Assembly: GCA_045600105.1 (NCBI GenBank)
Contig: JAZRXG010000024.1
Coordinates: 1-35,411, forward strand
Length of the DNA: 35,411 bases
Reading direction: 5' to 3'
Source: UBA1206 sp045600105
GTDB lineage: Bacteria > Bacillota > Clostridia > Oscillospirales > CAG-382
Both the position numbers and the translations under genes were made by a program. Shown here piece by piece: positions 20,698-30,132 of this stretch (position 1 is the stretch's first letter; each line of letters opens with the position of its first letter). The notes under the pieces are model-generated. The model was not told the origin of the DNA. It saw only the letters and a list, made by a program, of their open reading frames with translations, and did no database searches.

Positions 20698-22086
20698 ATG
20701 CAGAATTTTTTGGCAGAAGCCACTTTTGCGGAAGTTTTACAGATAATGGGCGCCAGATACGTCATTAGTTCTGTCGATTTCTGGCTCGGAAAAGCATATA
20801 TATCGGATTTTGACGGCGTCAACGTCACCGTCACGGCGGAAAACGCGTTCAAGCGCGACGTCATCATCAACCGTTACCAGCAGCGCCTCGAGGACACTCT
20901 GTGCGAGGTGATGGGAAGCAAGGTCAGGGTCATCGTCAACTCGAGGGAAGACCTCGGAAAAGAAGAGAGCAGGATATTCGACAAGACCGAAACGCCCTCC
21001 AACGCCTTGGAAAAAGAGACGCCCGAGGAAGAAAACGCCGATAATATCTGGAACGGCTACACTTTTGACAACTTCGTGGTCGGCTCGTCCAACCGCGTGG
21101 CCCAGGCAGCGTGCCTCAACGTGGCGTCAACGCCGTCCACCAACATCAACCCGCTTTTCATCTACGGTCCGTCGGGACTCGGAAAAACTCACCTTCTTTT
21201 CGCGATAATCAACGAGGTCAAAAAGCTTCACGGCAAATACAACGTGCTCTACGTCACGGGTGAGCAGTTCACGAACGAGATAATCGACGCCATCGCGTCG
21301 TCAAAGGTGCCGTCGGCAAACGGAACGAGATCGACCGGGGTTTTCCGCGACAAATACCGCAGCGTGGATATGCTTCTCGTGGACGATATCCAGTTCATAG
21401 CGGGCAAAATGACCGTGCAGGAAGAGTTTTTCTATACTTTCGATACGCTTTACAAGCTCAAAAAGCAGATAGTCCTCACTTCCGACCGCACCCCGCGCGA
21501 CATGGACCTGCTTGAGGAAAGACTCAGAACGAGGTTCGAAAGCGGACTCATCGTCGACATCCAGCCGCCCGATCCCGAGCTCAGAACGGCGATAATCAAG
21601 CAGAAAACACAGCAGCTCGGGCTTGAAGTGCCCAACGACGTGCTGTCCTACATAGCCGAAAACATCGATTCCAACGTAAGACAGATCGAAGGCGCCATCA
21701 AAAAGCTCTGGGCGCAGTCGTTCATAAACCGCGAGAGCATTTCGCTCGACATGGCAAAAGCGGTGCTCGCCGATTATTTCAAATCGACACGCCCCGTCAT
21801 CACGACCGACAAGATCTTTTCGGTGCTCGAACGCAGATACGCCATCTCAAGGGAAGAGATGCTCGGAAAGCGCCGTACCGGAGAAATAGTTTACGCACGG
21901 CATATAGCGATATATCTTATTCAGGAATACACCGATCTTTCTCTCAAAAAGACGGGAAAACTCTTTGAACGCGACCACACCACCATAATTTCGGCGCGTG
22001 ACAGCGTTATAAAGAGAATGAAGAGCGACGCCGCCTTCAACAGAGAGATAATGGACATAAAAGAAGACCTGGAAAAGAAAAAGTAA
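20698..22086 (+). CDS. dnaA: Chromosomal replication initiator DnaA
   Basis: This 462-residue AAA+ initiator binds DnaA boxes and opens oriC. Domain I is about residues 1-75, followed by an acidic linker (KTETPSNALEKETPEEENAD). Walker A GPSGLGKTHLL is near 157, Walker B MLLVDDIQFI near 225, sensor-type LTSDRTPRDMDLLEERLRTRF and the box II region follow, and the domain IV signature DHTTIISARDSV is near 426. The ATG at 20698 follows CGGAGG; a TTG-led extension to 20659 would start inside the leader palindrome. DnaA boxes on both sides of the gene allow autoregulation. Confidence 0.98.
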   Translation: MQNFLAEATFAEVLQIMGARYVISSVDFWLGKAYISDFDGVNVTVTAENAFKRDVIINRYQQRLEDTLCEVMGSKVRVIVNSREDLGKEESRIFDKTETPSNALEKETPEEENADNIWNGYTFDNFVVGSSNRVAQAACLNVASTPSTNINPLFIYGPSGLGKTHLLFAIINEVKKLHGKYNVLYVTGEQFTNEIIDAIASSKVPSANGTRSTGVFRDKYRSVDMLLVDDIQFIAGKMTVQEEFFYTFDTLYKLKKQIVLTSDRTPRDMDLLEERLRTRFESGLIVDIQPPDPELRTAIIKQKTQQLGLEVPNDVLSYIAENIDSNVRQIEGAIKKLWAQSFINRESISLDMAKAVLADYFKSTRPVITTDKIFSVLERRYAISREEMLGKRRTGEIVYARHIAIYLIQEYTDLSLKKTGKLFERDHTTIISARDSVIKRMKSDAAFNREIMDIKEDLEKKK

Positions 22087-22124
22087 AAAAGTTACCGGAA
22101 AGTTACCAGCGGGTTCACCCCGAC

Positions 22125-22207
22125 TTATCCACACCATATCAACATTGTAAAAGCTTTTCGCAAACGGGATTTTCAAGTGATCTCAACGTGTTTCGGACTT
22201 ATCCACT
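22125..22207 (+). other. oriC, right part: DnaA boxes between dnaA and dnaN
   Basis: TTATCCACA (22125-22133) is a perfect DnaA box and TTATCCACT (22199-22207) has one mismatch, both in the same orientation. Together with the boxes before dnaA this gives the split origin known from Bacillus subtilis. The rest of the 22087-22351 gap holds an alternating GCGC/CGCG run near 22277 and a purine-rich A-tract before dnaN; no clear dnaN promoter was seen. Confidence 0.8.
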
Positions 22208-22351
22208 TACACGGCGGTACTAATACGATCACTACAACTACTTCACTTTTAAAAAGCGATAGCTGCTCTTCTCGCGCACGCGCGCGTAGAAAAAAACGAA
22301 AAAAAGAAAAACGATCCGAAAAATACGAAAAAAACGTCAGGAGATACCATC

Positions 22352-23476
22352 ATGCCAATCAAATTCACGTCGGACAAATCGACTCTTTTGTCTCTCATAG
22401 GACCCGCGATGTACGCCACGTCCAATAAATCCACGCTTCCCGCGCTTGAAGGTCTGCTGTTCAGCCTCAAAGGCGATGAGCTTTCGGTCTGCGGCTACGA
22501 CCTGGAAAAGGGAATAAAGACGAACTCCGTCGTCCACGGCAGGGAAGACGGCATGATCATCCTCAATTCCGCGAAGGTGTCGGGCATCATCAAAAACCTG
22601 CCCGAATGCGACATAACCTTCGACTGCGATGAAAAGAACATAGTAAAGATCGTCGGCGCGGACAGTAATTTCGCCATCCACGGCATCGATCCCTCGGCTT
22701 TCCCGATGATCCCCGAGCTCAACGGCGAAAACAACACCAAAATAAAGGCAAGTGTGCTCCGCGACCTCATAAACTCCACGAGCCACGCGATCTCCACTTC
22801 CGATTCGCGCCCAATATTCATGGGTGAACAGTTCAAGGTCGAAAACGGCGACCTCACCGTCGTTGCCGCCGATTACTGCCGCATGGCGATAAAGAAGGTA
22901 AAAGGCTGCGTCAAGTCCGAAAAGGACGATTATTCGTTCATCGTTCCCGGCAAGGCGCTGAACGACCTCGTAAGGCTCACCACCGATTCCGAGGACGATA
23001 TAGAAATCGAATTCACCCGCAAGCACGTTATTTTCAAGTGCGAAAACATGATCTTGTTCTCGAGACTGCTCGAAGGCGACTTCCTCGACTACAAGACGGT
23101 CATCCCGTCGCCCGGAAAAACTTTCGTAAAGATAAACCGTCAGGCTTTCATCGACAGCGTCGAAAGAGCGTCGCTCCTTATAGATGAAAAAATGAGGACC
23201 CCGCTGCACTTCATGTTCGCGAACGGTATGCTCGAGATATTCTGCTCGACTCAGTACGGCAAGGTCAACGACACCGTAAGGATCGAACTGAGCGGCGAGG
23301 ATATGGAGATAGGCTTCAACAACAGATACGTTCTCGACGCTCTCCGCGCCTGCCGCGACGAGGAGATATGCCTGACCCTGTTCTCACCACTCATGTCAAT
23401 GCTCATCACACCCGTTGAAAAGAGCGACGACAACGACTATATCTACGTAGTGCTCCCGCTCAGACTCAAGGACTGA
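22352..23476 (+). CDS. dnaN: DNA polymerase III beta sliding clamp
   Basis: This 374-residue clamp protein dimerises around DNA and holds the polymerase. It has the three-fold repeated clamp domains and family segments such as LEGLLFSLKGDELSVCGYDLEKGI, FPMIPEL, ISTSDSRPIFMGEQFKV, ADYCRMAIKK and FIVPGKALNDL, and ends with SPLMSMLITPVE...YVVLPLRL. The ATG at 22352 follows CAGGAGA. It is downstream of dnaA and 12 nt before recF. Confidence 0.98.
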   Translation: MPIKFTSDKSTLLSLIGPAMYATSNKSTLPALEGLLFSLKGDELSVCGYDLEKGIKTNSVVHGREDGMIILNSAKVSGIIKNLPECDITFDCDEKNIVKIVGADSNFAIHGIDPSAFPMIPELNGENNTKIKASVLRDLINSTSHAISTSDSRPIFMGEQFKVENGDLTVVAADYCRMAIKKVKGCVKSEKDDYSFIVPGKALNDLVRLTTDSEDDIEIEFTRKHVIFKCENMILFSRLLEGDFLDYKTVIPSPGKTFVKINRQAFIDSVERASLLIDEKMRTPLHFMFANGMLEIFCSTQYGKVNDTVRIELSGEDMEIGFNNRYVLDALRACRDEEICLTLFSPLMSMLITPVEKSDDNDYIYVVLPLRLKD

Positions 23477-23488
23477 TAAAAACATCAG

Positions 23489-24565
23489 ATGAAGATAGAT
23501 TCTCTTGAACTGAGGGATTTCCGCAACCACGCTTCGACGTCGGTGAGCTTTGACGACGGCGTCAACGTGATAACCGGCGGGAACGGGCAGGGAAAGACGA
23601 ATATGCTCGAAGGGATATTCCTTTTCGCGTCGGGAAAATCGTTCAGAGGTCAGACAGACCGCGAAATGATAAGGTTCGGCTGCCCCGAATCGTATATAAA
23701 GCTGTGCTTTACCGACAAATTTTCGTCCCACACGCTCGAAATGTACCTTTACAAGAATAAAAAGCGCGTTCTTTACAAGGACGGCTGCGTCGTCAGCAGG
23801 CTTTCGGAATATCTGGGGCTGTTCAGAGCCGTGGTGTTCACGCCGGACGACCTCCGCATAGTCAAATCGTCGCCCGAGCACAGACGGCGGCTCGCGGATA
23901 TCGCCATCTGTCAGACGTTTCCGCGGTACGTAGCGTCGCTTTCGGAATTCAACCGTCTGATGATACAGAAAAACAATCTGCTCAAAGCGGGGATATCCGA
24001 GCTTTCCGGACCGATGCTCGACGTATACAACGAAAAACTCGCGTCTCTTTCGGCTGTGATAACGCTGAACCGTTATAATTACGTGTCGCGCCTCAGCGCA
24101 AAAGCGGCGTCGTATATGAGCGAGATGACGGGCGGAAAAGAAGAACTGAAGCTTTTGTATTCCACGCAGTACGGAAATGAATTCGTCCGCGAAAAGCTTT
24201 ATGAAAACTGCCTTGACCTTTATGAACGCAAAAAAGAGACCGAAATAACGAAAAGAGTATCGCTTTTCGGCTGCAATCACGACGATTTCACCGTGATGAT
24301 AAACGGAAGAGACGCCAAAAGCTTCGGCAGCCAGGGTCAGCAGCGGAGCGCGGTGCTCGCGATAAAGCTTGCCGAAGGCGAGCTTGCCAAGACTTATACC
24401 GACGACGAAAGCGTTTTTCTGTTCGACGATGTGCTCAGCGAGCTCGACGCGTCGAGACGTGCGTATATGACCGAAAAACTGAAAGACCGTCAGTTCATCA
24501 TGACAGGCTGCGACACCGAAAACGGCGGCAGGACGATAAGGATAAGCGAAGGGAAAATAATATAA
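23489..24565 (+). CDS. recF: DNA replication and repair protein RecF
   Basis: This 358-residue SMC-like ATPase helps load RecA at gaps. It has SLELRDFRNHAS at the N-terminus, Walker A GGNGQGKTNMLEGI, the signature GSQGQQRSAVLAIKLAEGE and Walker B FLFDDVLSELDASRR. Its ATG at 23489 has no recognisable Shine-Dalgarno, so it may rely on coupling to dnaN 12 nt upstream. The small S4-domain gene yaaA, commonly between dnaN and recF, is absent. It overlaps remB by one base (TAATG). Confidence 0.97.
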   Translation: MKIDSLELRDFRNHASTSVSFDDGVNVITGGNGQGKTNMLEGIFLFASGKSFRGQTDREMIRFGCPESYIKLCFTDKFSSHTLEMYLYKNKKRVLYKDGCVVSRLSEYLGLFRAVVFTPDDLRIVKSSPEHRRRLADIAICQTFPRYVASLSEFNRLMIQKNNLLKAGISELSGPMLDVYNEKLASLSAVITLNRYNYVSRLSAKAASYMSEMTGGKEELKLLYSTQYGNEFVREKLYENCLDLYERKKETEITKRVSLFGCNHDDFTVMINGRDAKSFGSQGQQRSAVLAIKLAEGELAKTYTDDESVFLFDDVLSELDASRRAYMTEKLKDRQFIMTGCDTENGGRTIRISEGKII

Positions 24566-24810
24566 TGTTCGTGCATATCGGAAAAAATTTTTCGGTGAAC
24601 GAAAAGGAAATAATAGGCATATTCGATATGGAAAGCGCGACCGTTTCGGCAGAGACGCGGAGCTTTCTGAAGAATATGCAGGATGATATGAAGACCGTGT
24701 CGCTGTGCGACGACATACCCAAGACGTTCGTGCTCTGCGACAGCGAGATCACGGATACCGTGTACATCACGCAGATATCCGCGAAATCAACCTTAAACAG
24801 GATAAATTAA
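24565..24810 (+). CDS. remB: RemB-like DUF370 regulatory protein (YaaB)
   Basis: This 81-residue protein matches the DUF370/extracellular matrix regulatory protein family: FVHIGKNFSVNEKEIIGIFDMESATVSAETRSFLK is the conserved core. The usual genomic slot between recF and gyrB supports YaaB/RemB. Bacillus RemB is linked to biofilm matrix control and RemA binds DNA; the exact role of RemB is unclear. It starts at the last base of recF and ends 15 nt before gyrB. Confidence 0.88.
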   Translation: MFVHIGKNFSVNEKEIIGIFDMESATVSAETRSFLKNMQDDMKTVSLCDDIPKTFVLCDSEITDTVYITQISAKSTLNRIN

Positions 24811-24825
24811 AACAGAGGTATTTCA

Positions 24826-26751
24826 ATGGACAAAGACTTTGAAAAAGCGGCTTCCCAATACGGCGACAACCAAATACAGGTGCTTGAAGGGCTTGAAGCG
24901 GTAAGAAAGCGTCCCGGTATGTATATCGGCACGACCTCCGTCAACGGGCTTCACCATCTCATTTACGAGATAGTGGACAACTCCATCGACGAAGCGCTCG
25001 CGGGATACTGCGACACCATAAAGGTCACGCTATGCAATGACGGTTCCGTTCTCGTCGAGGACGACGGACGAGGCGTGCCGAGCGGTATAAACGAAAAACT
25101 CGGGCTTCCCACGCTGGAGGTCATTTTCGCGACCCTTCACGCCGGCGGCAAATTCGGCGGAGGAGGCTACGCAATAGCGGGCGGTCTGCACGGCGTCGGC
25201 GCGTCGGTAGTCAACGCGCTTTCAAAACGGCTTGAAGCGGTCAACCGCCGCGACGGAAAAGAATACCGCATCGCGTTCGAATACGGAAAAGTCGTCGAAC
25301 CGTTCACCGTGGTCGGAGACACCGACAAGCACGGTCTCACGGTAAGATTCTACCCCGACGACACGATATTCGAAACTGTCACGTTTAATAAAGAAAAGGT
25401 CGAAAGCAGACTGCGCGAGCAGGCGTTCCTCAACGGCGGCGTCAGCCTTTCGCTCATCGACGAACGCGACGGCGGAGAGGTCGAGACGTTCTGCTACGAG
25501 GGCGGCATACGTTCCTTCGTCGAATATCTTAACGAAAAGAAGGGTGCGGAATGCATCCACAGCGACGTTATCTACGTTTCGGGACAGAAGGGCACGTCCA
25601 TTGCCGAGGTCGCGATGCAGTATAACGACACCTATACCAACGTAATAATGTCTTTTGCCAACAATATGCACACCATCGAGGGCGGTACCCACGAAACGGG
25701 CTTCAAGGCCGCGCTGACCAAGGTGCTGAACAACTACGGCAAAAAGAACAACATATTCAAGGGTGACGAAAAGCTGCAGGGCGAGGATACGCTCGAAGGC
25801 CTCACGGTGGTCATATCCGTCAAGCTCGAGGACGCGCAGTTCGAGTCGCAGACCAAGGCGAAGCTCGGCAACTCCGATGTCAAAACGCTCGTAGAAAGCA
25901 TGCTGACCGACAAGCTGACCGAATATTTCGAAGAAAACCCGGCGACCGCCAAGGCCATAATCGAAAAATCGATAAGCGCTGCCAGAGCGAGAGAAGCGGC
26001 GAGAAAGGCGAGAGAGCTCACCAGACGCAAGGGACTGCTCGAAACGTCGATGCTCCCCGACAAGCTTGCCGACTGCAACGAAAGACGACCCGAATTCACC
26101 GAGCTCTTCATGGTAGAGGGAGATTCCGCAGGAGGAACCGCAAAGGACGGCAGAAACCCGCAGTTCCAGGCTATCCTCCCGCTCAGAGGCAAAATACTCA
26201 ACGTCGAAAAATCAAGACTCGACAAGATATACGCGTCGGTGCAGATAGTGCCGATAATCCTCGCGCTCGGCACCGGTATCGGTGAGGAATTCGACATTTC
26301 AAAGCTCCGCTACGGCAAGATAATCATCATGGCGGATGCCGACGTCGACGGCGCACACATCAAAACGCTCATCCTCACGTTCTTCTTCCGTCACATGCGC
26401 CCGCTCATCGAGCAGGGCCACGTTTATGCCGCGGTCCCCCCGCTTTACAGGGTTTACAAGGGCAAACAGCAGCTTTACGCGTTCTCGGACGAGGAAAGGG
26501 ACGCCTGCATCGAAAAACTCGGCGGCGGCACCAATATCGGCGTCGAAAGATACAAAGGTCTCGGTGAAATGGACAAGGATCAGCTCGCCGACACCACTCT
26601 CGACCCGACGAAGAGGGTGCTCAAACGCATTACGATAGAAGACGCCTACGAAGCCGACGCGATGTTCTCGCTCCTCATGGGCGACAAGGTCGAGCCGAGA
26701 CGTGAATTCATAGAGAAAAACGCGAAATACGCGCTCAATATCGATATATAA
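24826..26751 (+). CDS. gyrB: DNA gyrase subunit B
   Basis: This 641-residue ATPase subunit has the GHKL domain with LEGLEAVRKRPGMYIG, IVDNSIDEALAG, DDGRGVP, the ATP lid GGKFGGGGYAIAGGLHGVGASVVNALS and QKGTSIAEV, the transducer, and the TOPRIM domain with VEGDSAGGTAKDGRN, QAILPLRGKILNVEK and ADADVDGAHIKTL. The C-terminus RYKGLGEMD...RREFIEKNAKYA is typical. The length fits GyrB without the enterobacterial insertion. The ribosome site is AGAGGT. gyrA follows after 15 nt. Confidence 0.98.
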   Translation: MDKDFEKAASQYGDNQIQVLEGLEAVRKRPGMYIGTTSVNGLHHLIYEIVDNSIDEALAGYCDTIKVTLCNDGSVLVEDDGRGVPSGINEKLGLPTLEVIFATLHAGGKFGGGGYAIAGGLHGVGASVVNALSKRLEAVNRRDGKEYRIAFEYGKVVEPFTVVGDTDKHGLTVRFYPDDTIFETVTFNKEKVESRLREQAFLNGGVSLSLIDERDGGEVETFCYEGGIRSFVEYLNEKKGAECIHSDVIYVSGQKGTSIAEVAMQYNDTYTNVIMSFANNMHTIEGGTHETGFKAALTKVLNNYGKKNNIFKGDEKLQGEDTLEGLTVVISVKLEDAQFESQTKAKLGNSDVKTLVESMLTDKLTEYFEENPATAKAIIEKSISAARAREAARKARELTRRKGLLETSMLPDKLADCNERRPEFTELFMVEGDSAGGTAKDGRNPQFQAILPLRGKILNVEKSRLDKIYASVQIVPIILALGTGIGEEFDISKLRYGKIIIMADADVDGAHIKTLILTFFFRHMRPLIEQGHVYAAVPPLYRVYKGKQQLYAFSDEERDACIEKLGGGTNIGVERYKGLGEMDKDQLADTTLDPTKRVLKRITIEDAYEADAMFSLLMGDKVEPRREFIEKNAKYALNIDI

Positions 26752-26766
26752 AGGAGGGGTAAGACA

Positions 26767-29316
26767 ATGGCAGACGATTTCGATGAAGTTGATTATTCGG
26801 AACACGATTCACAGATAATACAGAACGTTGACATCAAAAACGAAATAAGCACGTCGTATATCGACTACGCGATGTCGGTCATCATCGGCAGAGCCCTTCC
26901 CGACGTCAGGGACGGTCTCAAGCCCGTTCAGAGACGCGTGCTTTACGCGATGTACGACGACAAGCTCTTTTACAACGTGCAGCACCGCAAGTCGGCGACC
27001 ACCGTCGGCAACGTCATCGGTCACTATCATCCGCACGGCGACGCCGCGGTGTACGACACGATGGTACGTATGGTGCAGCCCTTCTCGCTCCGCTATCCGC
27101 TGCTTGACGGACACGGAAACTTCGGCAACATAGACGGCGACGGAGCCGCCGCCTACCGTTATACCGAAGCGAGACTCGCAAAGATCGCAAACCTCATGCT
27201 TCAGGATATCGACAAGGACACCGTCGATTTCATCCCGAACTTCGATAACCGCCTTTTCGAGCCGGTCACTCTTCCGTCGAGATACCCGAACCTGCTCGTC
27301 AACGGCTCGGTGGGCATCGCCGTCGGCATGGCGACCAACATCCCGCCCCACAACCTCGGCGAGGTGCTCGACGCCTGCGTTTACCTTATGGACAACCCCG
27401 ACTGCACGGTCGACGACCTCATGAAGTTCGTCAAGGGACCCGATTTCCCGACCTACGGCATCATACACGGAACGAACGGCATCAGGGAAGCCTACCTTAC
27501 CGGCAGAGGCAGAGCAAAGGTCAGAGGCAAAGCCGAATTCGAAGAGAAAAAAGGCAAGACCTCCATCATCATCACCGAGCTGCCCTATCAGGTCAACCGC
27601 TCGACGCTGCTCGCCAATATGGCGCAGCTCGTCCGCGACAAGAGGATAGAGGGCGTTTCGGATATCAGAAATGAGTCCGGCGGCAAAAACGGAATGAGAA
27701 TAGTCATCGAGCTCAAGCGTGACGCCAATCCGCAGGTCGTGCTCAATCTGTTCTACAAATACACCCAGCTGGAGGATACCTGCGCCATCAATATGCTCGC
27801 GCTCGTCGACAACCAGCCGAAAACGCTGGGACTCAAGCCGATGCTCCAGTGCTATGTGAAGTATCAGGAAGAGGTCATCACCAGAAGGACGAAATATGAG
27901 CTCGCCAAAGCCGAAAAAGAAGCCCACATCTATGAGGGCTTCAAGATAGCCATCGACTTCATCGACGAGGTCATACGCATCATACGCGCGTCCGATTCGG
28001 TCGCCGACGCCAAGGTCAACCTCATGGCGCGCTTCGGACTCGACGACATCCAGGCTCAGGCGATAGTCGATATGACTCTCGGCAGACTTTCCGGAATGGA
28101 GAGAAAGAAGATCGAGGATCACCTGCTCGAACTTTACGCCAAGATCGAGGAATACAAGGGCATCCTTGCCGACGAAGGCAAGATAAAACAGATAATCAAG
28201 GACGATATGGCTGAGATCAAGGCGAAATACGGCGACGAAAGACGTACCGCCATTGAAGAAGCCGAGGACGACATACTCATCGAGGACCTCATCGACCGCG
28301 AGGACTGCGTCATCACCGTCACCGACGCGGGCTACATCAAGCGTCTCCCCGCCGAGACGTACACCGCGCAGAGGAGAGGCGGCAGAGGCATCACCGCAAT
28401 GTCCACCAAGGAAGAGGACTTCGTGAGCAACGTGTATATCTCACATTCGCACGATTTCCTGCTGATGTTCTCCAACCTCGGCAAGATGTATATCAAGAAG
28501 TGCTACGAGATACCCGAAGCGGGCAGAACGGCAAAGGGAACGAACATCGTCAACCTGCTGTCGCTTTCCGAGGGCGAGACGATAACCACCGCCATCCCCA
28601 TAACCGGCTTTACCGACAACGAATATCTCGTGATGGTCACCAAGAACGGCGTCGTCAAGCGCGTGGCGCTTTCGGAGTACAACACGAAAAGATCAACGGG
28701 AATTTTCGCGATAACTCTTGACGAGGGCGACGAATTGCTGTATGTTATGAAGACGGACGGTACGAATACGATACTTGCCGCCACCAAGGACGGTATGTCG
28801 ATAAGATTCGACGAAAACGACGTGCGTCCGATGGGCAGACAGGCAAGAGGCGTCAAGCTCATGAACCTCGACAGGGAGACCGTCGTGGTCGGAGCGGTAT
28901 CGGTACCCGCCGACACGTCCAACATCACGGCGCTCACCGTTACCGAGGGAGGCTTCGGCAAACGTACCAGACTCGAGGACTTCGTCGTACAGAACAGAGG
29001 CGGCAAGGGCATCATCTGCCACCGACTCGGAGAAAAGACAGGTGACCTCGTGGGACTCGAGCTCGTTGACGAGGGCGACGACTGCATGATAATCACCGAC
29101 GAAGGCGTCATAATCAGGACCGCCGTCAGCGAGATACCAGTCTACGGCAGAACGACGTCGGGCGTCATAGTGATGCGTACCGCCACCGGCTCAAAGGTGA
29201 CCGGATTCACCAAGGTGACCCCCGAAAAGAACGACGAAGCCGACACGGAGATACCGGACGAAACGTCAGATGAAGCCGAAAACGCCGAAAACGTCGACGG
29301 AAACGAAAACGAATGA
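26767..29316 (+). CDS. gyrA: DNA gyrase subunit A
   Basis: This 849-residue breakage-reunion subunit has YIDYAMSVIIGRALPDVRDGLKPVQRRVLYAM, the quinolone region HPHGDAAVYDTMVRM, and catalytic Tyr132 in AAAYRYTEAR. The GyrA box QRRGGRG begins at residue 535, which marks gyrase rather than topoisomerase IV. The C-terminal beta-pinwheel (about 510-815) has repeated blades such as KNGVVKRVALSEYNTKRSTGI and TKDGMSIRFDENDVRPMGRQARG. An acidic tail of about 30 residues ends the protein. Ala93 takes the place of Escherichia coli Ser83. The ribosome site AAGGAGGGG is very strong. Confidence 0.98.
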   Translation: MADDFDEVDYSEHDSQIIQNVDIKNEISTSYIDYAMSVIIGRALPDVRDGLKPVQRRVLYAMYDDKLFYNVQHRKSATTVGNVIGHYHPHGDAAVYDTMVRMVQPFSLRYPLLDGHGNFGNIDGDGAAAYRYTEARLAKIANLMLQDIDKDTVDFIPNFDNRLFEPVTLPSRYPNLLVNGSVGIAVGMATNIPPHNLGEVLDACVYLMDNPDCTVDDLMKFVKGPDFPTYGIIHGTNGIREAYLTGRGRAKVRGKAEFEEKKGKTSIIITELPYQVNRSTLLANMAQLVRDKRIEGVSDIRNESGGKNGMRIVIELKRDANPQVVLNLFYKYTQLEDTCAINMLALVDNQPKTLGLKPMLQCYVKYQEEVITRRTKYELAKAEKEAHIYEGFKIAIDFIDEVIRIIRASDSVADAKVNLMARFGLDDIQAQAIVDMTLGRLSGMERKKIEDHLLELYAKIEEYKGILADEGKIKQIIKDDMAEIKAKYGDERRTAIEEAEDDILIEDLIDREDCVITVTDAGYIKRLPAETYTAQRRGGRGITAMSTKEEDFVSNVYISHSHDFLLMFSNLGKMYIKKCYEIPEAGRTAKGTNIVNLLSLSEGETITTAIPITGFTDNEYLVMVTKNGVVKRVALSEYNTKRSTGIFAITLDEGDELLYVMKTDGTNTILAATKDGMSIRFDENDVRPMGRQARGVKLMNLDRETVVVGAVSVPADTSNITALTVTEGGFGKRTRLEDFVVQNRGGKGIICHRLGEKTGDLVGLELVDEGDDCMIITDEGVIIRTAVSEIPVYGRTTSGVIVMRTATGSKVTGFTKVTPEKNDEADTEIPDETSDEAENAENVDGNENE

Positions 29317-29337
29317 CCGAAAGGAACGAATGATAAA

Positions 29338-29874
29338 ATGGCTGTAACAACTCTCATTCTCGAGAACAACCCCAACCGTGACGTCCGCCACGCGGCGCTC
29401 CTCAACGCTCTGCGCGAGCATTTCAACAACCCCGATATCGACATCGAATATACCGGAAAGGGCAAGCCCATCGTCAAGAACATCAACAAGCACATCAGCG
29501 TCACCACCGTTGAAGATATGATGATCTGCGCCATTTCCGATACCGTCATCGGCATCGACGGCGAGCACGTCACGCGCTTTGCCGACAGCAAGACCGATTT
29601 CGTCGCCATTGCCGAAAGGTTCTTCACCGACGAAGAGGCGGATTACGTCCGCGAAGGCGACGACGTTGCGCTCAGATTCGCAAAGATATGGGTGCGCAAG
29701 GAAGCGTACTGCAAATTCACGGGAAAAGGACTTTCGGATTTCGCCAATTTCTCCGTCACCGACGGCGAACGCTTTTACAGCAAGATCAACGGCATCCCCA
29801 TCAAGAGATTCAACGTGTCCATCCCTTCGAGCAGCGAGTATTTCTTCGCCATCGTCGGCGACTACTCGGCGTGA
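29338..29874 (+). CDS. 4'-phosphopantetheinyl transferase superfamily protein
   Basis: This 178-residue protein carries the Mg-binding motifs of the Sfp/AcpS superfamily: IGIDGEHV (family G-(I/V)-D-x-E) and RFAKIWVRKEAYCKFTGKGLSDF (WxxKEAxxK). It would transfer phosphopantetheine from CoA to a carrier protein. The length lies between AcpS (~120) and Sfp (~230), with a short N-terminal half. No polyketide, peptide synthetase or fatty acid genes lie beside it, so the partner is unknown. It starts 22 nt after gyrA with AAAGGAA as ribosome site and is probably the last gene of the gyrase transcript. Confidence 0.87.
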   Translation: MAVTTLILENNPNRDVRHAALLNALREHFNNPDIDIEYTGKGKPIVKNINKHISVTTVEDMMICAISDTVIGIDGEHVTRFADSKTDFVAIAERFFTDEEADYVREGDDVALRFAKIWVRKEAYCKFTGKGLSDFANFSVTDGERFYSKINGIPIKRFNVSIPSSSEYFFAIVGDYSA

Positions 29875-29903
29875 GGGAAAATTGCAAATTAAAAAATAAT
29901 GAG

Positions 29904-29931
29904 GATTTCCGCGCGATACCGCGCGGAAATC
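29904..29931 (+). repeat. GATTTCCGCGCG hairpin, family copy 7
   Basis: GATTTCCGCGCG (29904-29915), loop ATAC, CGCGCGGAAATC (29920-29931): a perfect 12-bp stem, but with no T-tract after it. The AAATTGCAAATTAA segment upstream also recurs before the copy at 31757. Confidence 0.8.
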
Positions 29932-29993
29932 TCAGACCGAAGACAAACTCGTTTCTTACGCCATTGAAATGGAAATAGAATAGAGAAAAGAGT

Positions 29994-30038
29994 AAAAGTG
30001 TACTTTTATCTGAGTGGATAAGAGTACATTTTCTTTTC
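29994..30038 (+). terminator. Terminator after the gyrase/PPTase transcript
   Basis: AAAAGTGTACTTTTATC (29994-30010) pairs almost fully with GATAAGAGTACATTTT (30017-30032) across a 6-nt loop and is followed by CTTTTC. This long imperfect stem is the most likely end of the gyrB-gyrA-PPTase message. Confidence 0.65.
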
Positions 30039-30072
30039 GCTTAATGCTTTAAGGCTTTTTCTCAAAAAACAG

Positions 30073-30101
30073 TTGATTTTTTACTTTTCTTATGATAAAA
30101 T
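30073..30101 (+). promoter_or_regulatory. Promoter of the first solute-binding-like lipoprotein
   Basis: TTGATT (30073-30078), 17-bp spacer, TAAAAT (30096-30101), preceded by TATGA (extended -10). Confidence 0.78.
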
Positions 30102-30132
30102 AAACTGAAATATGATTTACGGAGGTAAAAAA

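Noticed and set aside
26809..28122. 437-codon minus-strand frame opposite gyrA
   Set aside because: Shadow of gyrA. The composition mirrors GyrA codons, and no motif or ribosome site is present.
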